A DNA stretch of 64,000 bases from Paenibacillus caseinilyticus (GTDB lineage Bacteria > Bacillota > Bacilli > Paenibacillales > NBRC-103111), in NCBI RefSeq assembly GCF_027533645.1, contig NZ_JAQAGY010000018.1:62001-126000 (forward strand). Direction: 5' to 3'. Of the stretch, positions 24,782-34,799 are shown in pieces. Within the stretch, counting starts at the first letter, position 1, and the number at the start of each line of letters is the position of its first letter. The position numbers were made by a program, and so were the translations under genes. Below the pieces are notes generated by a model, which did not search any database, was not told the origin of the DNA, and worked only from the letters and a program-made list of their open reading frames with translations.

Positions 24782-26393
24782 GCCCGAGCCCGGCATGCAG
24801 CCAGGAGAGCAGCCATCCGACGAGGGCGGGTACGAGCAGATACAGCGCCCCGATGGCCGTCTGTACGGAGCTGCCCGTCATCATCAGGGACAGTCCCATG
24901 AGGATGCTGTCCATCGCCGCATGGGCGAAGACCGCGGTCAGGAGGCCGTAGCGCAGGAATACGTAGCCGAAGATCAGCCCGATCACGCTAACTTCGACGA
25001 GCCGGGTATATACCGGGTAGATCGGATACTGCGTGTGGCTCATTGCCCAGATGATGCTCGGCAGAAGAACCGCCAGGAAGCGGCTTCTAGTCAGCTTCAG
25101 GACCAGTGCGATACCTAGCAGCCTGTATACCGCTTCCTCCGAGATGGCCGCCGCCCAGGCCATCAGCGGGAAGAGACCGGGAACCTGCATATTATAGATG
25201 GAGTCCGAGGGCTCGCTGACGGCCCAGACGTCGAACAGCTCGGCAGCGGCGAAGAACATCACCTGCTGCAGGCCGAGTACGAACAGACAGAAGAGGTACC
25301 CGCGGATCATGGCCGTCCGGACGCTGCCGCCGAATGAAGCGTCACTCCATACCGGCCAAGGGTTCAGCCCTCTCCGCAGCCAGAGCTGTCTTCCGGCGAG
25401 GAGGGAGAGATAGGTGGACACGGCAAGGAACAGCACGAAGATGTTGACGAACCATAAGTAGAAGACGGCTTGCGGCTCGGACGGGCCGCTTCCGTGTTCC
25501 GTCCGGAAAGCAGGGAACATGTTAAAGTTATTAAGAATATAAACCCCCGCAAAGACCAGGGACAGGATCAGTCCGCGGCCGAACCGGATCTCCCGCCGGC
25601 TGCGGATGATCAGGACGAAAGCCGTAAGGGTCATCACGGTGGAGAGCCCCATCGAAATCCAGGTCATCAGGGAAGCCTTGTCATCCTGCGCATCCTGCCA
25701 GGCGATGAAGGAGGCGGGGGGAGGGAACTCGGGACGGAACAAGGTGATCCGGCCCCGGGTTTCTTTGACGTGCAGCTCAAGGGCGGTGTCTCCGATCGCG
25801 TCCGTCTTGCTCCGGTAGATTCGCAGTGCACCCGGAGACGGCTCGCCCGCTCCGCTTTCCTCTATGACAAAGTTGCCTGGAAGGTAGCCCATCGCTTCCA
25901 TCGTTTGGCGGATGGCCGCTTCGGTGTCCAGGGGAGCTTCAGAAGATACTCCCTCGCTGCGGGCGGTCGCGGAACGGCCTGTCTCCCAGCCGATGATGCT
26001 AAGAGTCGTATAATTCACCTGAATGTAATGCGTTCTCCCGGTTCCGGGATCCCCGATCTCCACTTCGTAGTAGTCCAAGGGCAGCTTCTCGCCGAACCGC
26101 TTTTGATAGTCATCGTACAGCCGTTCTTTCTGTAAATACCCGCTGCGCTGCGCTGCGGCTTGATAGATTACGCTCGTCTCGGGTGCGGCGTTCTGGAGGC
26201 CGAGGCGGCTTCTGGCGAAGGTCACTGCGGCCTCCGCCGCTTGGGCTTGGTTGATGGAAGGCGTGCTTTCCGTCACTTCCTCCATACGGTCCGCATCCTC
26301 CATATACGGACTTAGGAAGGAAACGCCAAAATAAAGGAGGCATCCGATAACGGCGAGCAGAAGAAGCGGCGGCTCCTTGAATCGTTGGGACAT
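24720..26393 (-). CDS. CPBP family intramembrane metalloprotease
   Basis: This 557-residue membrane protein has an N-terminal helix, a soluble region of about 200 residues with PepSY-like pieces, and then about nine helices. The C-terminal third holds the CPBP/ABI motifs: EEAVYR, the H in AMSHTQYP and the HAAMDS motif. These metal-binding residues define the CAAX-protease/bacteriocin-processing family. The start ATG 26393 has AAGGAG seven bases upstream. The Pro/Ser-rich C-terminus overlaps the end of uvrC on the other strand. The substrate is unknown. Confidence 0.8.
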   Translation of the reverse strand: MSQRFKEPPLLLLAVIGCLLYFGVSFLSPYMEDADRMEEVTESTPSINQAQAAEAAVTFARSRLGLQNAAPETSVIYQAAAQRSGYLQKERLYDDYQKRFGEKLPLDYYEVEIGDPGTGRTHYIQVNYTTLSIIGWETGRSATARSEGVSSEAPLDTEAAIRQTMEAMGYLPGNFVIEESGAGEPSPGALRIYRSKTDAIGDTALELHVKETRGRITLFRPEFPPPASFIAWQDAQDDKASLMTWISMGLSTVMTLTAFVLIIRSRREIRFGRGLILSLVFAGVYILNNFNMFPAFRTEHGSGPSEPQAVFYLWFVNIFVLFLAVSTYLSLLAGRQLWLRRGLNPWPVWSDASFGGSVRTAMIRGYLFCLFVLGLQQVMFFAAAELFDVWAVSEPSDSIYNMQVPGLFPLMAWAAAISEEAVYRLLGIALVLKLTRSRFLAVLLPSIIWAMSHTQYPIYPVYTRLVEVSVIGLIFGYVFLRYGLLTAVFAHAAMDSILMGLSLMMTGSSVQTAIGALYLLVPALVGWLLSWLHAGLGPKPPSSPQTQTLFPPPSPQP

Positions 26394-26641
26394 GGGTAGC
26401 TCCTTTGCTTGGCAGAGTTAGTTGCAGAGTCAGGTACATTATATTCTTCTAAATTAGCATACATGCTTCTGTGAAATCCAATGATTTCAAGAGCAAGAAC
26501 CGGAAAACAGGTGATAGGAAGAGCGTCTATGGTTAGTTAACGCTTACAAGGATCTATTCCTGCTGAAAATCGTGCGTTTTAAGGGATTAACAACTTTGTG
26601 CTCCGGGATAAAGAGGATTATAATTCAAATCAATTGAATAT

Positions 26642-26771
26642 AAAGCCGAATTTCTTAATGAAAACGGGGGAACCATGAGTTTAGGGGTGAATTCAACGGA
26701 AGGCCGCTCTCGGCCCGAAGATGATAGGATGCCTGTAACATCCGAATCCGTCAGCTAACCTCGTAGGCTTT
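26642..26771 (+). promoter_or_regulatory. c-di-AMP riboswitch (ydaO/yuaA type)
   Basis: Conserved ydaO-class elements occur in order: AAACGGGGGAACCA, then AGGGGTGAATTC, and at the 3' end CCGAATCCGTCAGCTAACCT followed by CGTAGGC. P1 is formed by AAAGCC (26642-26647) with GGCTTT (26766-26771). An intrinsic terminator follows at 26793, so ligand binding would be expected to stop transcription of ktrB-ktrA. This class is known to control potassium transporters in Bacillales. The match was recognised by eye and not scored with a covariance model. Confidence 0.88.
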
Positions 26772-26792
26772 GTTACAGGAACCTATTTATTT

Positions 26793-26818
26793 GACATTGG
26801 GTTTCCAGTGTCTTTTTT
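26793..26818 (+). terminator. Riboswitch expression-platform terminator
   Basis: GACATTGG pairs with CCAGTGTC (one G-T pair) around GTTT, followed by six T. It lies between the aptamer and ktrB. Confidence 0.8.
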
Positions 26819-26851
26819 GTTGTCCAAAAAGCCTGATGAGGAAGAGCCGAG

Positions 26852-28213
26852 GTGTACGCCGTGAAACCCGCAGCCAAAAAATTCGAGCTGAAGCCCCCGC
26901 AGATTCTGGTGCTGGGATTTGCCGCCATTATTCTGATCGGGACGATCCTGCTGATGCTGCCAGTCTCCTCCGCAAGCGGGATGCCGACGCCGTTCCTGGA
27001 CGCCTTATTTACGGCGACCTCCGCAACCTGTGTAACCGGGCTGGTCGTAGTGGATACGGGCACGCACTGGACCGTGTTTGGACAAATTGTCATTATCCTG
27101 CTTATCCAAATCGGCGGACTCGGATTCATGACCATGGCGACGCTGTTCGCTTTTGTGCTGAAGAAGAAGATCTCGCTGAAAGAAAGGCTGATCCTGCAGG
27201 AAGCCATGAACCAGGGATCCATGGAGGGCATCGTCCGGCTGATCCGCAAGGTTATCCGCTACTCGCTTACGATTGAAGCGATAGCCGCCGTTATATTCTC
27301 CATCCGTTGGTCCTTTGATCTGGGCGTGCCGCGGGGCATCTATTATGGCATCTGGCATGCGATTTCGTTCTTTAATAATGCGGGGTTTGACTTGTTCGGC
27401 CCGATCACAGGCAAGTTCAGCTCACTCACATCTTATGCGGATGATTGGGTGATTAATCTGGTTGCAATGATGTTAATTATTCTCGGGGGTCTCGGATTCA
27501 TCGTCATCTCCGATCTTATTGACTATAAGAAAGTCAGGAAGCTCTCCCTGCACTCCAAAGTAGTATTGAGCGCGACCGGGTTTCTCATCGTGATCGGTAC
27601 GGTCGTGATCTTCATCTTCGAGTTCACGAATATGAAGACCCTGGGGCCGCTGAGCTGGTCGGGCAAGTTCCTGGCTTCGCTCTTCCAGTCGGTCTCTCCG
27701 AGAACCGCAGGGGCCAACTCGGTGGATATAGCGGGATTGCGCCAAGCGACCCAGTTCTTCATCGTCATCCTGATGTTCATCGGTGCCTCCCCCGGCTCGA
27801 CGGGCGGAGGGATCAAGACCACCACCTTCACTACGCTGATCGGAGCGATCGTGGCCATGATCCGCGGCAAGGAAGATATCGTGCTGTTCCACTACCGTCT
27901 CGGCAAGGACCGGATTCTGAAGGCCATCACACTGACGATGATTGCGCTGTTCCTGGTCATCTTCGTGACGATGCTGCTCAGTACAACAGAAGACCACGCT
28001 TTCCTAATGATTCTGTTCGAAGTCACTTCAGCCTTCGGCACCGTGGGATTAACGATGGGGCTGACCCCGGACCTGACTGAATTCGGCAAGGTGATGATTG
28101 CCTTGATGATGTTCGCCGGCCGTCTGGGCCCGCTGACCTTGGCTTATGCGATCGGGCCCAAAACCGAAAAAGAACTGTACCGTTACCCGGAAGGTAAAAT
28201 TACGATTGGATAA
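26852..28213 (+). CDS. ktrB: Potassium uptake channel subunit KtrB (TrkH/KtrB family)
   Basis: This 453-residue membrane protein has the four pore-loop repeats of the Trk/Ktr superfamily. They are visible as TATSATCVTGLVV, NNAGFDLFG, SPRTAGAN and SAFGTVGLT, each with the filter Gly. It imports potassium with the cytoplasmic KtrA ring. GTG 26852 is taken as the start; GTG 26861 after GAGGTG is equally plausible. ktrA follows after 15 bp. Expression should respond to c-di-AMP through the upstream riboswitch. Confidence 0.92.
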   Translation: MYAVKPAAKKFELKPPQILVLGFAAIILIGTILLMLPVSSASGMPTPFLDALFTATSATCVTGLVVVDTGTHWTVFGQIVIILLIQIGGLGFMTMATLFAFVLKKKISLKERLILQEAMNQGSMEGIVRLIRKVIRYSLTIEAIAAVIFSIRWSFDLGVPRGIYYGIWHAISFFNNAGFDLFGPITGKFSSLTSYADDWVINLVAMMLIILGGLGFIVISDLIDYKKVRKLSLHSKVVLSATGFLIVIGTVVIFIFEFTNMKTLGPLSWSGKFLASLFQSVSPRTAGANSVDIAGLRQATQFFIVILMFIGASPGSTGGGIKTTTFTTLIGAIVAMIRGKEDIVLFHYRLGKDRILKAITLTMIALFLVIFVTMLLSTTEDHAFLMILFEVTSAFGTVGLTMGLTPDLTEFGKVMIALMMFAGRLGPLTLAYAIGPKTEKELYRYPEGKITIG

Positions 28214-28228
28214 GGGGATTAACCGCAG

Positions 28229-28891
28229 ATGAAACGCAGCCAATACGCTGTCATCGGACTGGGCCGCTTCGGCTCCTCCGTAGCAAAAGAACTTATGAAG
28301 CTCGGCTATGAGGTGCTGGGGATCGATAGGGATGAAGAAGCGGTCGAAGAAATGGCCGACAAACTGACCCATGCCGTGGTAGCCGACGCTACGGACGAGG
28401 AAGTGCTCCGGTCGCTCGGCATCCGGAATTTCGATTGCGTGGTCGTATCGATCGGCGATGATATCCAGTCGAGCATCCTGACGGCAATCCTGCTTAAGGA
28501 TATCGGCGTGGGCACGGTCGTGGCCAAGGCGCTCTCGGAGCTCCACGGCAAGGTGCTCGGCAAAATCGGCGTGGACCGGATCATCTATCCGGAGCGGGAT
28601 ATGGGCATCCGGGTCGCTCATCAGCTCGTATCGCCGAACCTGCTCGATTATATCGAACTCTCCAAGGAGTATACGATTGCCGAACTCGCGGTGCCGAGCT
28701 GTCTGTCCGGCCGCTCGCTGAAGGATCTGGATACAAGGGCGCGGTACGGCTGCAGCGTGGTGGCGATCAATAAGAAGAGCGGAGTCATCATTGCTCCGAC
28801 GGCTACGGACACGGTGGAAGAGAAAGATATCATGGTGATTATCGGGACGAACCAGCAGATCGAGACCTTCGAGAATGCGGTCATCCGTTAA
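28229..28891 (+). CDS. ktrA: Potassium uptake regulatory subunit KtrA (RCK)
   Basis: This 220-residue protein has an N-terminal RCK Rossmann domain (YAVIGLGRFGSSVAKEL; acidic residue in GIDRDEE) that binds ATP/ADP. A C-terminal RCK_C domain (about residues 135-218) follows; in relatives that domain also binds c-di-AMP. It gates KtrB. Downstream, after 69 bp containing an imperfect hairpin without a T run, lies the antiporter gene on the same strand. Confidence 0.92.
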   Translation: MKRSQYAVIGLGRFGSSVAKELMKLGYEVLGIDRDEEAVEEMADKLTHAVVADATDEEVLRSLGIRNFDCVVVSIGDDIQSSILTAILLKDIGVGTVVAKALSELHGKVLGKIGVDRIIYPERDMGIRVAHQLVSPNLLDYIELSKEYTIAELAVPSCLSGRSLKDLDTRARYGCSVVAINKKSGVIIAPTATDTVEEKDIMVIIGTNQQIETFENAVIR

Positions 28892-28960
28892 TCCGGCTCC
28901 TCTATATAAGAGTGAGGCCGGGCCAACACGCTAAGTTGAATTGCAAAGGTGGAACCCACA

Positions 28961-30187
28961 ATGGAGCAAGGCGTCTCCTTGGATCATGTGCTGTATTTAC
29001 TTGTCGTCATTCTTCTGACGGGCATGCTGTTCGGTAAACTGTCCGGCTTGCTGAAGCTGCCCGACGTAGCCTTGTTCCTGATTGCCGGCATGGGACTCGG
29101 ACCGCTGCTTCACTGGATCGAGGAACCGAGCTCGTCGTTCACGAACCAGTTCATCCTTACGATCGGCTCGGCACTCATCCTATTCGACGGAGGCCGGAAT
29201 ATCCGGCTCAGCGGCCTCAAGAAAGTGTGGCTTACGTTGACCCTGCTGAGTGTCCCGGGCGTGATTATTACCTGTGCGGTGGTGGCTGCCGCTTCTCACT
29301 GGCTGCTGCATCTCCCTTGGCTGTACGCTCTTCTGCTTGGCGCCATCATCTCGTCCACCGACCCGGCTACGCTGATTCCGGTGTTCAAGCAGGTGCGGGT
29401 CCGCGCCAAGGTGAGAGAAACGGTAGAGAGCGAATCCGCCTTCAATGACGCAACCGGCTCCATCCTAACCTTCACCCTGCTGGGCGCCATCACCGGAGGG
29501 GGAGCGATCTCCGTGGGCAGCTCCGTGATGGAGTTCCTGGTGACGGCCCTGGGCGGTATCGGGATAGGAGTGGCCCTTGGCCTGCTCTGTGCCGCTCTTG
29601 CAGCGCACCGCAGTTATGGACTGCTCCGGGAGTATTCGGGCATCCTGATGCTGGTTACCGCAGTAGGAGCCTATCTGGCCGGCGAAATGCTGCACGTCAG
29701 CGGATTCATGGCGACCTTCGCGGCCGGGCTCATCTGGGGCAATGTCGATCTCTTCCGCCTGGATTTCACCGCGCAGAAGCAGGAGCTGCACCATCTCGCC
29801 GAGAACCTTACGGTTCTCATGCGGATGCTTATCTTCGTGCTGCTCGGCAGCCAAGTGGACTTCGGCGTCATCATGACGTACCTCTGGCCGAGTCTCGGTG
29901 TTATCGCCATCTTCATGCTGGTCGCAAGGCCGCTCACTGTGCTGATCTGCGCCCTGCCGGACAAGCGGGCAGAGTGGGAGCGCAATGAAATCCTCTTCAT
30001 GTTCTGGGTGCGTGAGACCGGTGTGATCCCGGCGGCCCTGTCCGGCATGGTGGCCGGGATGGGTGTGGCGCATGCGGACATTATCGCATCGGTGACGTTC
30101 ATGGCCGTGCTGCTTACGATTGTGCTCCAGGCCGGTACGACCGCGTATGCGGCCCGGAAGCTGGGGCTGGAAGAGAAGAGCGCATAA
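28961..30187 (+). CDS. CPA1-type cation/proton antiporter
   Basis: This 408-residue protein has about 12 membrane helices. Family motifs are SALILFDGGRNI, ISSTDPATLIPVFKQ and VESESAFNDATGSILT (the N-D ion-binding pair). It exchanges Na+ or K+ for protons. The start is ATG 28961, eight bases after AAGGTGG; an in-frame GTG is four codons earlier. It has no TrkA-N or USP tail. It probably belongs to the ktr transcript, which would put uptake and efflux under one c-di-AMP switch, but a separate promoter cannot be excluded. Confidence 0.85.
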   Translation: MEQGVSLDHVLYLLVVILLTGMLFGKLSGLLKLPDVALFLIAGMGLGPLLHWIEEPSSSFTNQFILTIGSALILFDGGRNIRLSGLKKVWLTLTLLSVPGVIITCAVVAAASHWLLHLPWLYALLLGAIISSTDPATLIPVFKQVRVRAKVRETVESESAFNDATGSILTFTLLGAITGGGAISVGSSVMEFLVTALGGIGIGVALGLLCAALAAHRSYGLLREYSGILMLVTAVGAYLAGEMLHVSGFMATFAAGLIWGNVDLFRLDFTAQKQELHHLAENLTVLMRMLIFVLLGSQVDFGVIMTYLWPSLGVIAIFMLVARPLTVLICALPDKRAEWERNEILFMFWVRETGVIPAALSGMVAGMGVAHADIIASVTFMAVLLTIVLQAGTTAYAARKLGLEEKSA

Positions 30188-30240
30188 GGCAGGCACCGGA
30201 TAGTAAGCCACCTATTATAATAGGAAGAAACATCTACCGG

Positions 30241-31140
30241 TCAGCCGCCTTCGGCACGGTAATGCTTGATGGCATGGTCGATGAACCGGCGAATGGAAGG
30301 CTCGAGAACGGCCTCCTCTGTGAATAACAGAGAGGTCGTTCTTTTGGTTTGTTCGAGCTCCGGAATGAAGCAGACGCTGACTTCATTGTCCGCGAGCCAG
30401 TCGTGCCGGACATACGACTCGGGCAGAAGCGTAGCGGCTTTGCAGGTGGAGACCAGGCGGATGATCGCTTCGAACGAATCGATCTCCATCTTCACGTCAG
30501 GGTACACTTCATACCGGTGGAACATCTCATCCATGAGCACGCGGTACCAGGTCCCGCGGGAGAAGAGAATCATCGGCAGTTCATGCAGGTCGCGGATATC
30601 GATGTCCTCTTTGCCCTGCAGGGGGTGAATTTCGGGCAGCACGAGACAGAGGTGGTCATCGAAGAGCGGGACACAGGTTAGCGCCGGGTCATTCATCTGG
30701 GAGGCGACGAGTCCGATGTCCACCTTTTTGTCTTTGACGAGCGGGACGATCTCATGGGTCTTGCCTGTCACGGCCTTGATGTCGGTGTGCGGATAGGCGT
30801 GCGTATAGATGGTAATCAGTTCGGGCAGCGTAGACTGCAAGGTCGTCAGGGAAGCGCCGATCACGATGCTGGCCGGTTTGCTGTCGGTCGTATAGGCCTG
30901 CAGCGCTTGGCGGAGCTTGCGCTCGAGCCTTTTTTGCTCGATGGCGTACTCATAGCAGATCTCGCCGGCCCGGGTGAGCTCCAGCCGCTTGCCCCGGCGC
31001 TTGAAAAGCGCCGTACCGAGTTCCTCTTCGAGCCTCATGATCTTACGGGAGAGAGCCGGCTGCGAGATATTGAGAAGCATAGAGGCTTTATTGAGGCTCT
31101 GCTGCTCGACGACGGCGGCGAATTCGATCAGATGCTCCAT
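30241..31140 (-). CDS. LysR-family transcriptional regulator
   Basis: This 299-residue protein has a winged helix-turn-helix at residues 1-60 (SLNKASMLLNISQPALSRKI) and a periplasmic-binding-like effector domain (about 90-295). It is divergent from sdhCAB, and the N-terminus resembles CcpC/CitR-like regulators of citric-acid-cycle genes. Control of sdh is therefore likely but inferred. The start is ATG 31140; the frame stays open upstream but without family similarity. Short ATAA/TTAT inverted motifs (for example ATAATGGTTAT) lie in the 260-bp divergent region. Confidence 0.85.
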   Translation of the reverse strand: MEHLIEFAAVVEQQSLNKASMLLNISQPALSRKIMRLEEELGTALFKRRGKRLELTRAGEICYEYAIEQKRLERKLRQALQAYTTDSKPASIVIGASLTTLQSTLPELITIYTHAYPHTDIKAVTGKTHEIVPLVKDKKVDIGLVASQMNDPALTCVPLFDDHLCLVLPEIHPLQGKEDIDIRDLHELPMILFSRGTWYRVLMDEMFHRYEVYPDVKMEIDSFEAIIRLVSTCKAATLLPESYVRHDWLADNEVSVCFIPELEQTKRTTSLLFTEEAVLEPSIRRFIDHAIKHYRAEGG

Positions 31141-31402
31141 ACAGGTATGTGGCCCCCTATTGTTATGCATAATGGTTATAAGCCGATATAAATAATCTGC
31201 ACTTCCATTATAAGCGAAACGGGAGTAGTATGGTAATGTCACGGACTGTTCACAAAAATTGCCCCGAACTGCATAAAAGATTGTCGATTCATGGAAAATA
31301 TGATGAGGGTAATTGGTTGACGCTCCAAGTATGCGGGAGTACAATGGTAAATGGTTTTGACGAACGGTGACAAGCCTTATCTTGAGGGGGGAACGGATTG
31401 TA

Positions 31403-32059
31403 ATGTTTAAAAACTCGTATTATTCTCGAAAGCTGCATTCATTGTTAGGTGTTATCCCGGTCGGTTTCTTCCTGATCGAACACCTGCTGACGAATTACTC
31501 AGCGTTCAAGGGCGGGCATGAAGGATTCCTGGAACATGTCGAATGGCTCCATGGCCTTCCGCTCGTGCTTGTGCTGGAGATTTTCGGGATTTGGATCCCG
31601 CTGGCCTACCATGCCATCTATGGCTTGTATGTGGCTTACACCGCGCGCAACAACGTGAATAACTACGGTTACTTCCGTAACCAGATGTTCTTCCTTCAGC
31701 GCGTAACCGGTGTCATCACCTTCATCTTCGTAGCGTTCCACTTCTTCCAGACGCGGCTTCAGATCTCGCTCGGGAATGTGGCGCAGGAAGCGATCGGCGT
31801 GCAGATGCACAGCATCGCAACCGACACCGTTAATTTTGTGCTCTACTGTATCGGGATCGTGGCTGCCGTATTCCACTTCAGCAACGGTATGTGGTCATTC
31901 CTTGTCAGCTGGGGAGTTACAGTCGGCCCGCGGGCACAGCGCGTATCCAGTTATGTGTGGATGGGCGTGTTCGTAATCATGTCTATTATGTTCATTCTGT
32001 CTCTGACGGCCTTCACGGATCCGCAGTTCCAGCAAGTGCCGCAGATGGCTACGCACTAA
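31403..32059 (+). CDS. sdhC: Succinate dehydrogenase cytochrome b558 subunit
   Basis: This 218-residue protein has five transmembrane helices and histidines placed for two hemes (HSLLG, IEHLLTNY, YHAIYG, AFHFFQTR, FHFSNGMW). It is the Bacillus-type single membrane anchor that passes electrons from succinate to menaquinone. The start is ATG 31403 after GAGGGGGG. It is the first gene of sdhCAB. Confidence 0.93.
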   Translation: MFKNSYYSRKLHSLLGVIPVGFFLIEHLLTNYSAFKGGHEGFLEHVEWLHGLPLVLVLEIFGIWIPLAYHAIYGLYVAYTARNNVNNYGYFRNQMFFLQRVTGVITFIFVAFHFFQTRLQISLGNVAQEAIGVQMHSIATDTVNFVLYCIGIVAAVFHFSNGMWSFLVSWGVTVGPRAQRVSSYVWMGVFVIMSIMFILSLTAFTDPQFQQVPQMATH

Positions 32060-32075
32060 GGGGGAACGGACAATC

Positions 32076-33836
32076 ATGGCGAATTCAAAAGTTATTGTAG
32101 TCGGTGGGGGCTTGGCAGGCTTGATGGCGACCATCAAAGCGGCAGAGGCCGGCGTTCACGTCGACCTGTTCTCCTTGGTACCAGTGAAACGTTCTCACTC
32201 CGTCTGTGCGCAGGGCGGCATCAACGGTGCCGTCAATACCAAAGGGGAAGGCGACTCGCCTTGGGAGCACTTTGACGACACGGTATACGGGGGCGACTTC
32301 CTTGCGAACCAGCCGCCGGTCAAAGCGATGTGCGAAGCCGCACCGGGCATCATTCACCTCATGGACCGGATGGGCGTTATGTTCAACCGGACGCCGGAAG
32401 GCTTGCTCGATTTCCGCCGTTTCGGGGGAACGAAGCATCACCGTACCGCGTTTGCGGGCGCCACGACGGGCCAGCAGCTCCTGTACGCGCTCGATGAGCA
32501 GGTACGCCGCTGGGAAACTGCAGGTCTCGTCAAGAAGTACGAACACTGGGAGTTCCTCGGCGCAATCCTCGATGACGACGGCGTATGCCGCGGGATCGCA
32601 GGACAAGACCTGCGCAGCATGGAAGTGAACACGTTCAAAGCCGATGCGGTCATTCTGGCAACCGGGGGCCCCGGCATTATCTTCGGCAAGACGACGAACT
32701 CTGTCATTAACACCGGCACCGCGGCTAGCGCCGTGTACCAGCAGGGCGTACACTATGCCAACGGCGAGTTCATCCAGATTCACCCGACGGCGATCCCGGG
32801 CGACGACAAGCTGCGTCTGATGTCCGAATCTGCACGGGGCGAAGGCGGCCGCGTATGGACTTACAAAGACGGCAAGCCATGGTACTTCCTGGAAGAGAAA
32901 TACCCGGCATACGGCAACCTCGTGCCGCGGGATATCGCAACGCGTGAGATTTTCGCGGTCTGCGTAGACATGAAGCTCGGCGTCAACGGCGAGAACATGG
33001 TATACCTGGATCTGTCTCATAAAGATCCGAAGGAGCTGGATGTGAAGCTCGGCGGCATCATCGAGATCTACGAGAAGTTCATGGGCGATGACCCGCGGAA
33101 GATTCCGATGAAGATCTTCCCTGCAGTTCACTATTCCATGGGCGGCATGTGGGTCGACTTCAACCAGATGACGAACATCCCGGGACTCTTCGCCTGCGGC
33201 GAGTGCGAGTACCAGTATCACGGCGCGAACCGTCTCGGCGCGAACTCCTTGCTGTCGGCGATCTACGGCGGCATGGTTACCGGGCCGAAGGCGATCGAGT
33301 ACATCAAGGGTCTGGACAAATCCGCCGAGGACATCTCTTCCTCCGTATTCGACCGTTATGGCAAGCTTCATACGGACAAGTACGAAGGCATCCTGAAGAT
33401 GGACGGCAAAGAGAACGCGTATGTGCTGGGCAGAGAGCTCGGCGAGTGGATGACCGACAACATGACGGTTGTTCGTTACAACAAGAAGCTGGAGCAGACG
33501 ATCGCGAAGATCAACGAGCTCAAGCAGCGCTACAAGAACATTAACATCAACGATTCGGCGCGTCACAATAACCCGGGCGTAGCTTATACACGCCAGCTGT
33601 GGAATATGCTCGAACTCTCCCATGCGATGACGCTCGGCGCCCTGCTGCGTGACGAGAGCCGCGGAGCACACTACAAGCCGGACTTCCCGGAGCGTAACGA
33701 CGAGCAGTTCCTGAAGACGACGAAGGCGGCATGGACGGCCGAAGGCCCCCAAATCTCGTACGAAGAAGTCGACGTCTCTCTTATTGCACCGCGTAAGCGT
33801 GACTATACGACCGATAAGAAGAAGGGAGGTCATTAA
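32076..33836 (+). CDS. sdhA: Succinate dehydrogenase flavoprotein subunit
   Basis: This 586-residue protein has the FAD motif VVGGGLAGLMA at the N-terminus. The covalent flavin-attachment His is H41 in KRSHSVCAQGGING. Substrate-site motifs (HPTAIPG, EGGRVWT) are followed by the C-terminal HNNPGVAYTRQLWNM. It oxidises succinate to fumarate. It sits between sdhC and sdhB with gaps of 16 and 2 bp. Confidence 0.95.
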   Translation: MANSKVIVVGGGLAGLMATIKAAEAGVHVDLFSLVPVKRSHSVCAQGGINGAVNTKGEGDSPWEHFDDTVYGGDFLANQPPVKAMCEAAPGIIHLMDRMGVMFNRTPEGLLDFRRFGGTKHHRTAFAGATTGQQLLYALDEQVRRWETAGLVKKYEHWEFLGAILDDDGVCRGIAGQDLRSMEVNTFKADAVILATGGPGIIFGKTTNSVINTGTAASAVYQQGVHYANGEFIQIHPTAIPGDDKLRLMSESARGEGGRVWTYKDGKPWYFLEEKYPAYGNLVPRDIATREIFAVCVDMKLGVNGENMVYLDLSHKDPKELDVKLGGIIEIYEKFMGDDPRKIPMKIFPAVHYSMGGMWVDFNQMTNIPGLFACGECEYQYHGANRLGANSLLSAIYGGMVTGPKAIEYIKGLDKSAEDISSSVFDRYGKLHTDKYEGILKMDGKENAYVLGRELGEWMTDNMTVVRYNKKLEQTIAKINELKQRYKNININDSARHNNPGVAYTRQLWNMLELSHAMTLGALLRDESRGAHYKPDFPERNDEQFLKTTKAAWTAEGPQISYEEVDVSLIAPRKRDYTTDKKKGGH

Positions 33837-33838
33837 TC

Positions 33839-34606
33839 ATGGCCGAAGCAACCGCAGCTGCAAGCAGGAAGGTTAAATTCATCGTCACCCGTCAGGATTC
33901 GACGGAGGGCAAGTCCTATACCGAGGAATTTGAAGTGCCTTACCGCCCCAACATGAACGTCATCTCTGCGCTGATGGAAATTCAGCGGAATCCGGTGAAC
34001 GCTTCGGGCAAGCAAACGACGCCGGTATGCTGGGAATCGAACTGCCTCGAGGAAGTGTGCGGCGCCTGCTCCATGGTCATCAACGGCAAGCCCCGCCAAG
34101 CCTGCTCGGCTCTGGTCGACAAGCTGGAGCAGCCGATTCGCATTGCGCCAATGTCTACGTTCCCTGTCGTGCGCGACTTGGTCATCAACCGGGAGCGGAT
34201 GTTCTCGGCTCTGAAGAAGGTCAAGGCGTGGATTCCGATCGACGGTACGTACGATCTGGGGCCGGGACCACGGATGGCCGAGTCCAAGCGCCAGTGGGCC
34301 TACGAGCTGTCCAAATGCATGACCTGCGGCGTCTGCCTCGAGTCCTGTCCGAATGTCAACGACAAGACGGACTTCATCGGGCCGGCGGCCGTATCCCAGG
34401 TCCGCCTGTTCAACTCGCACCCTACGGGTGAGATGAATGCGCATGAGCGGCTCGAAGCGCTGATGGAAGACGGCGGGATCGAGGGCTGCGGTAACTCGCA
34501 GAACTGCGTGCGTTCCTGCCCGAAGGGAATTCCGCTGACAACGTCGATCGCGGCGATGAACCTCGATACGACGAAGCATTTGTTCAAGAAATGGCTTGGC
34601 GTGTAA
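33839..34606 (+). CDS. sdhB: Succinate dehydrogenase iron-sulfur subunit
   Basis: This 255-residue protein has a 2Fe-2S motif in the N-terminal half (VCWESNCLEEVCGACSM plus the Cys of RQACSAL). Two further Cys clusters, CMTCGVCLESCP and CGNSQNCVRSCPKG, bind 4Fe-4S and 3Fe-4S or similar centres. It wires flavin electrons to the cytochrome subunit. It is translationally coupled to sdhA (GGGAGG overlaps the end of sdhA). Confidence 0.95.
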   Translation: MAEATAAASRKVKFIVTRQDSTEGKSYTEEFEVPYRPNMNVISALMEIQRNPVNASGKQTTPVCWESNCLEEVCGACSMVINGKPRQACSALVDKLEQPIRIAPMSTFPVVRDLVINRERMFSALKKVKAWIPIDGTYDLGPGPRMAESKRQWAYELSKCMTCGVCLESCPNVNDKTDFIGPAAVSQVRLFNSHPTGEMNAHERLEALMEDGGIEGCGNSQNCVRSCPKGIPLTTSIAAMNLDTTKHLFKKWLGV

Positions 34607-34619
34607 CAGGTCTTATCCG

Positions 34620-34659
34620 GCTTCTCTTCGCTGCGGTTGCAGGGAAGGGAAGCTTTTTT
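34620..34659 (+). terminator. sdh operon terminator
   Basis: GCTTCTCTTCGCTGC pairs imperfectly with GCAGGGAAGGGAAGC around GGTT, followed by six T. Confidence 0.75.
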
Positions 34660-34695
34660 CAATAGTTAAGAATCTGTAGAGTGTTATGAAAAGCA

Positions 34696-34740
34696 TTGAC
34701 GCATAGAAATGGAGGGAGTACAATGAATTTAAACGTTTCA
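34696..34740 (+). promoter_or_regulatory. Promoter with LacI-type operator
   Basis: TTGACG (34696-34701), 17-bp spacer, TACAAT (34719-34724). Directly at the expected start point lies the palindrome TTTAAACGTTTCAA (34728-34741), a LacI-family operator with central CG. This suggests that the regulator encoded downstream represses its own promoter and the glucuronyl hydrolase gene. Confidence 0.65.
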
Positions 34741-34799
34741 ATTATTCGAATGATGGATTTTATTCCTGATTCCAACGGGCGAAAGGGGCCAAGGGAGAG

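Noticed and set aside
30241-31344. Longer start for the LysR regulator
   Set aside because: The extra 68 residues precede the conserved helix-turn-helix and do not match the family's N-terminus.
32085-33833. 582-codon minus-strand open frame opposite sdhA
   Set aside because: Exact shadow of sdhA; no family pattern or ribosome binding site.
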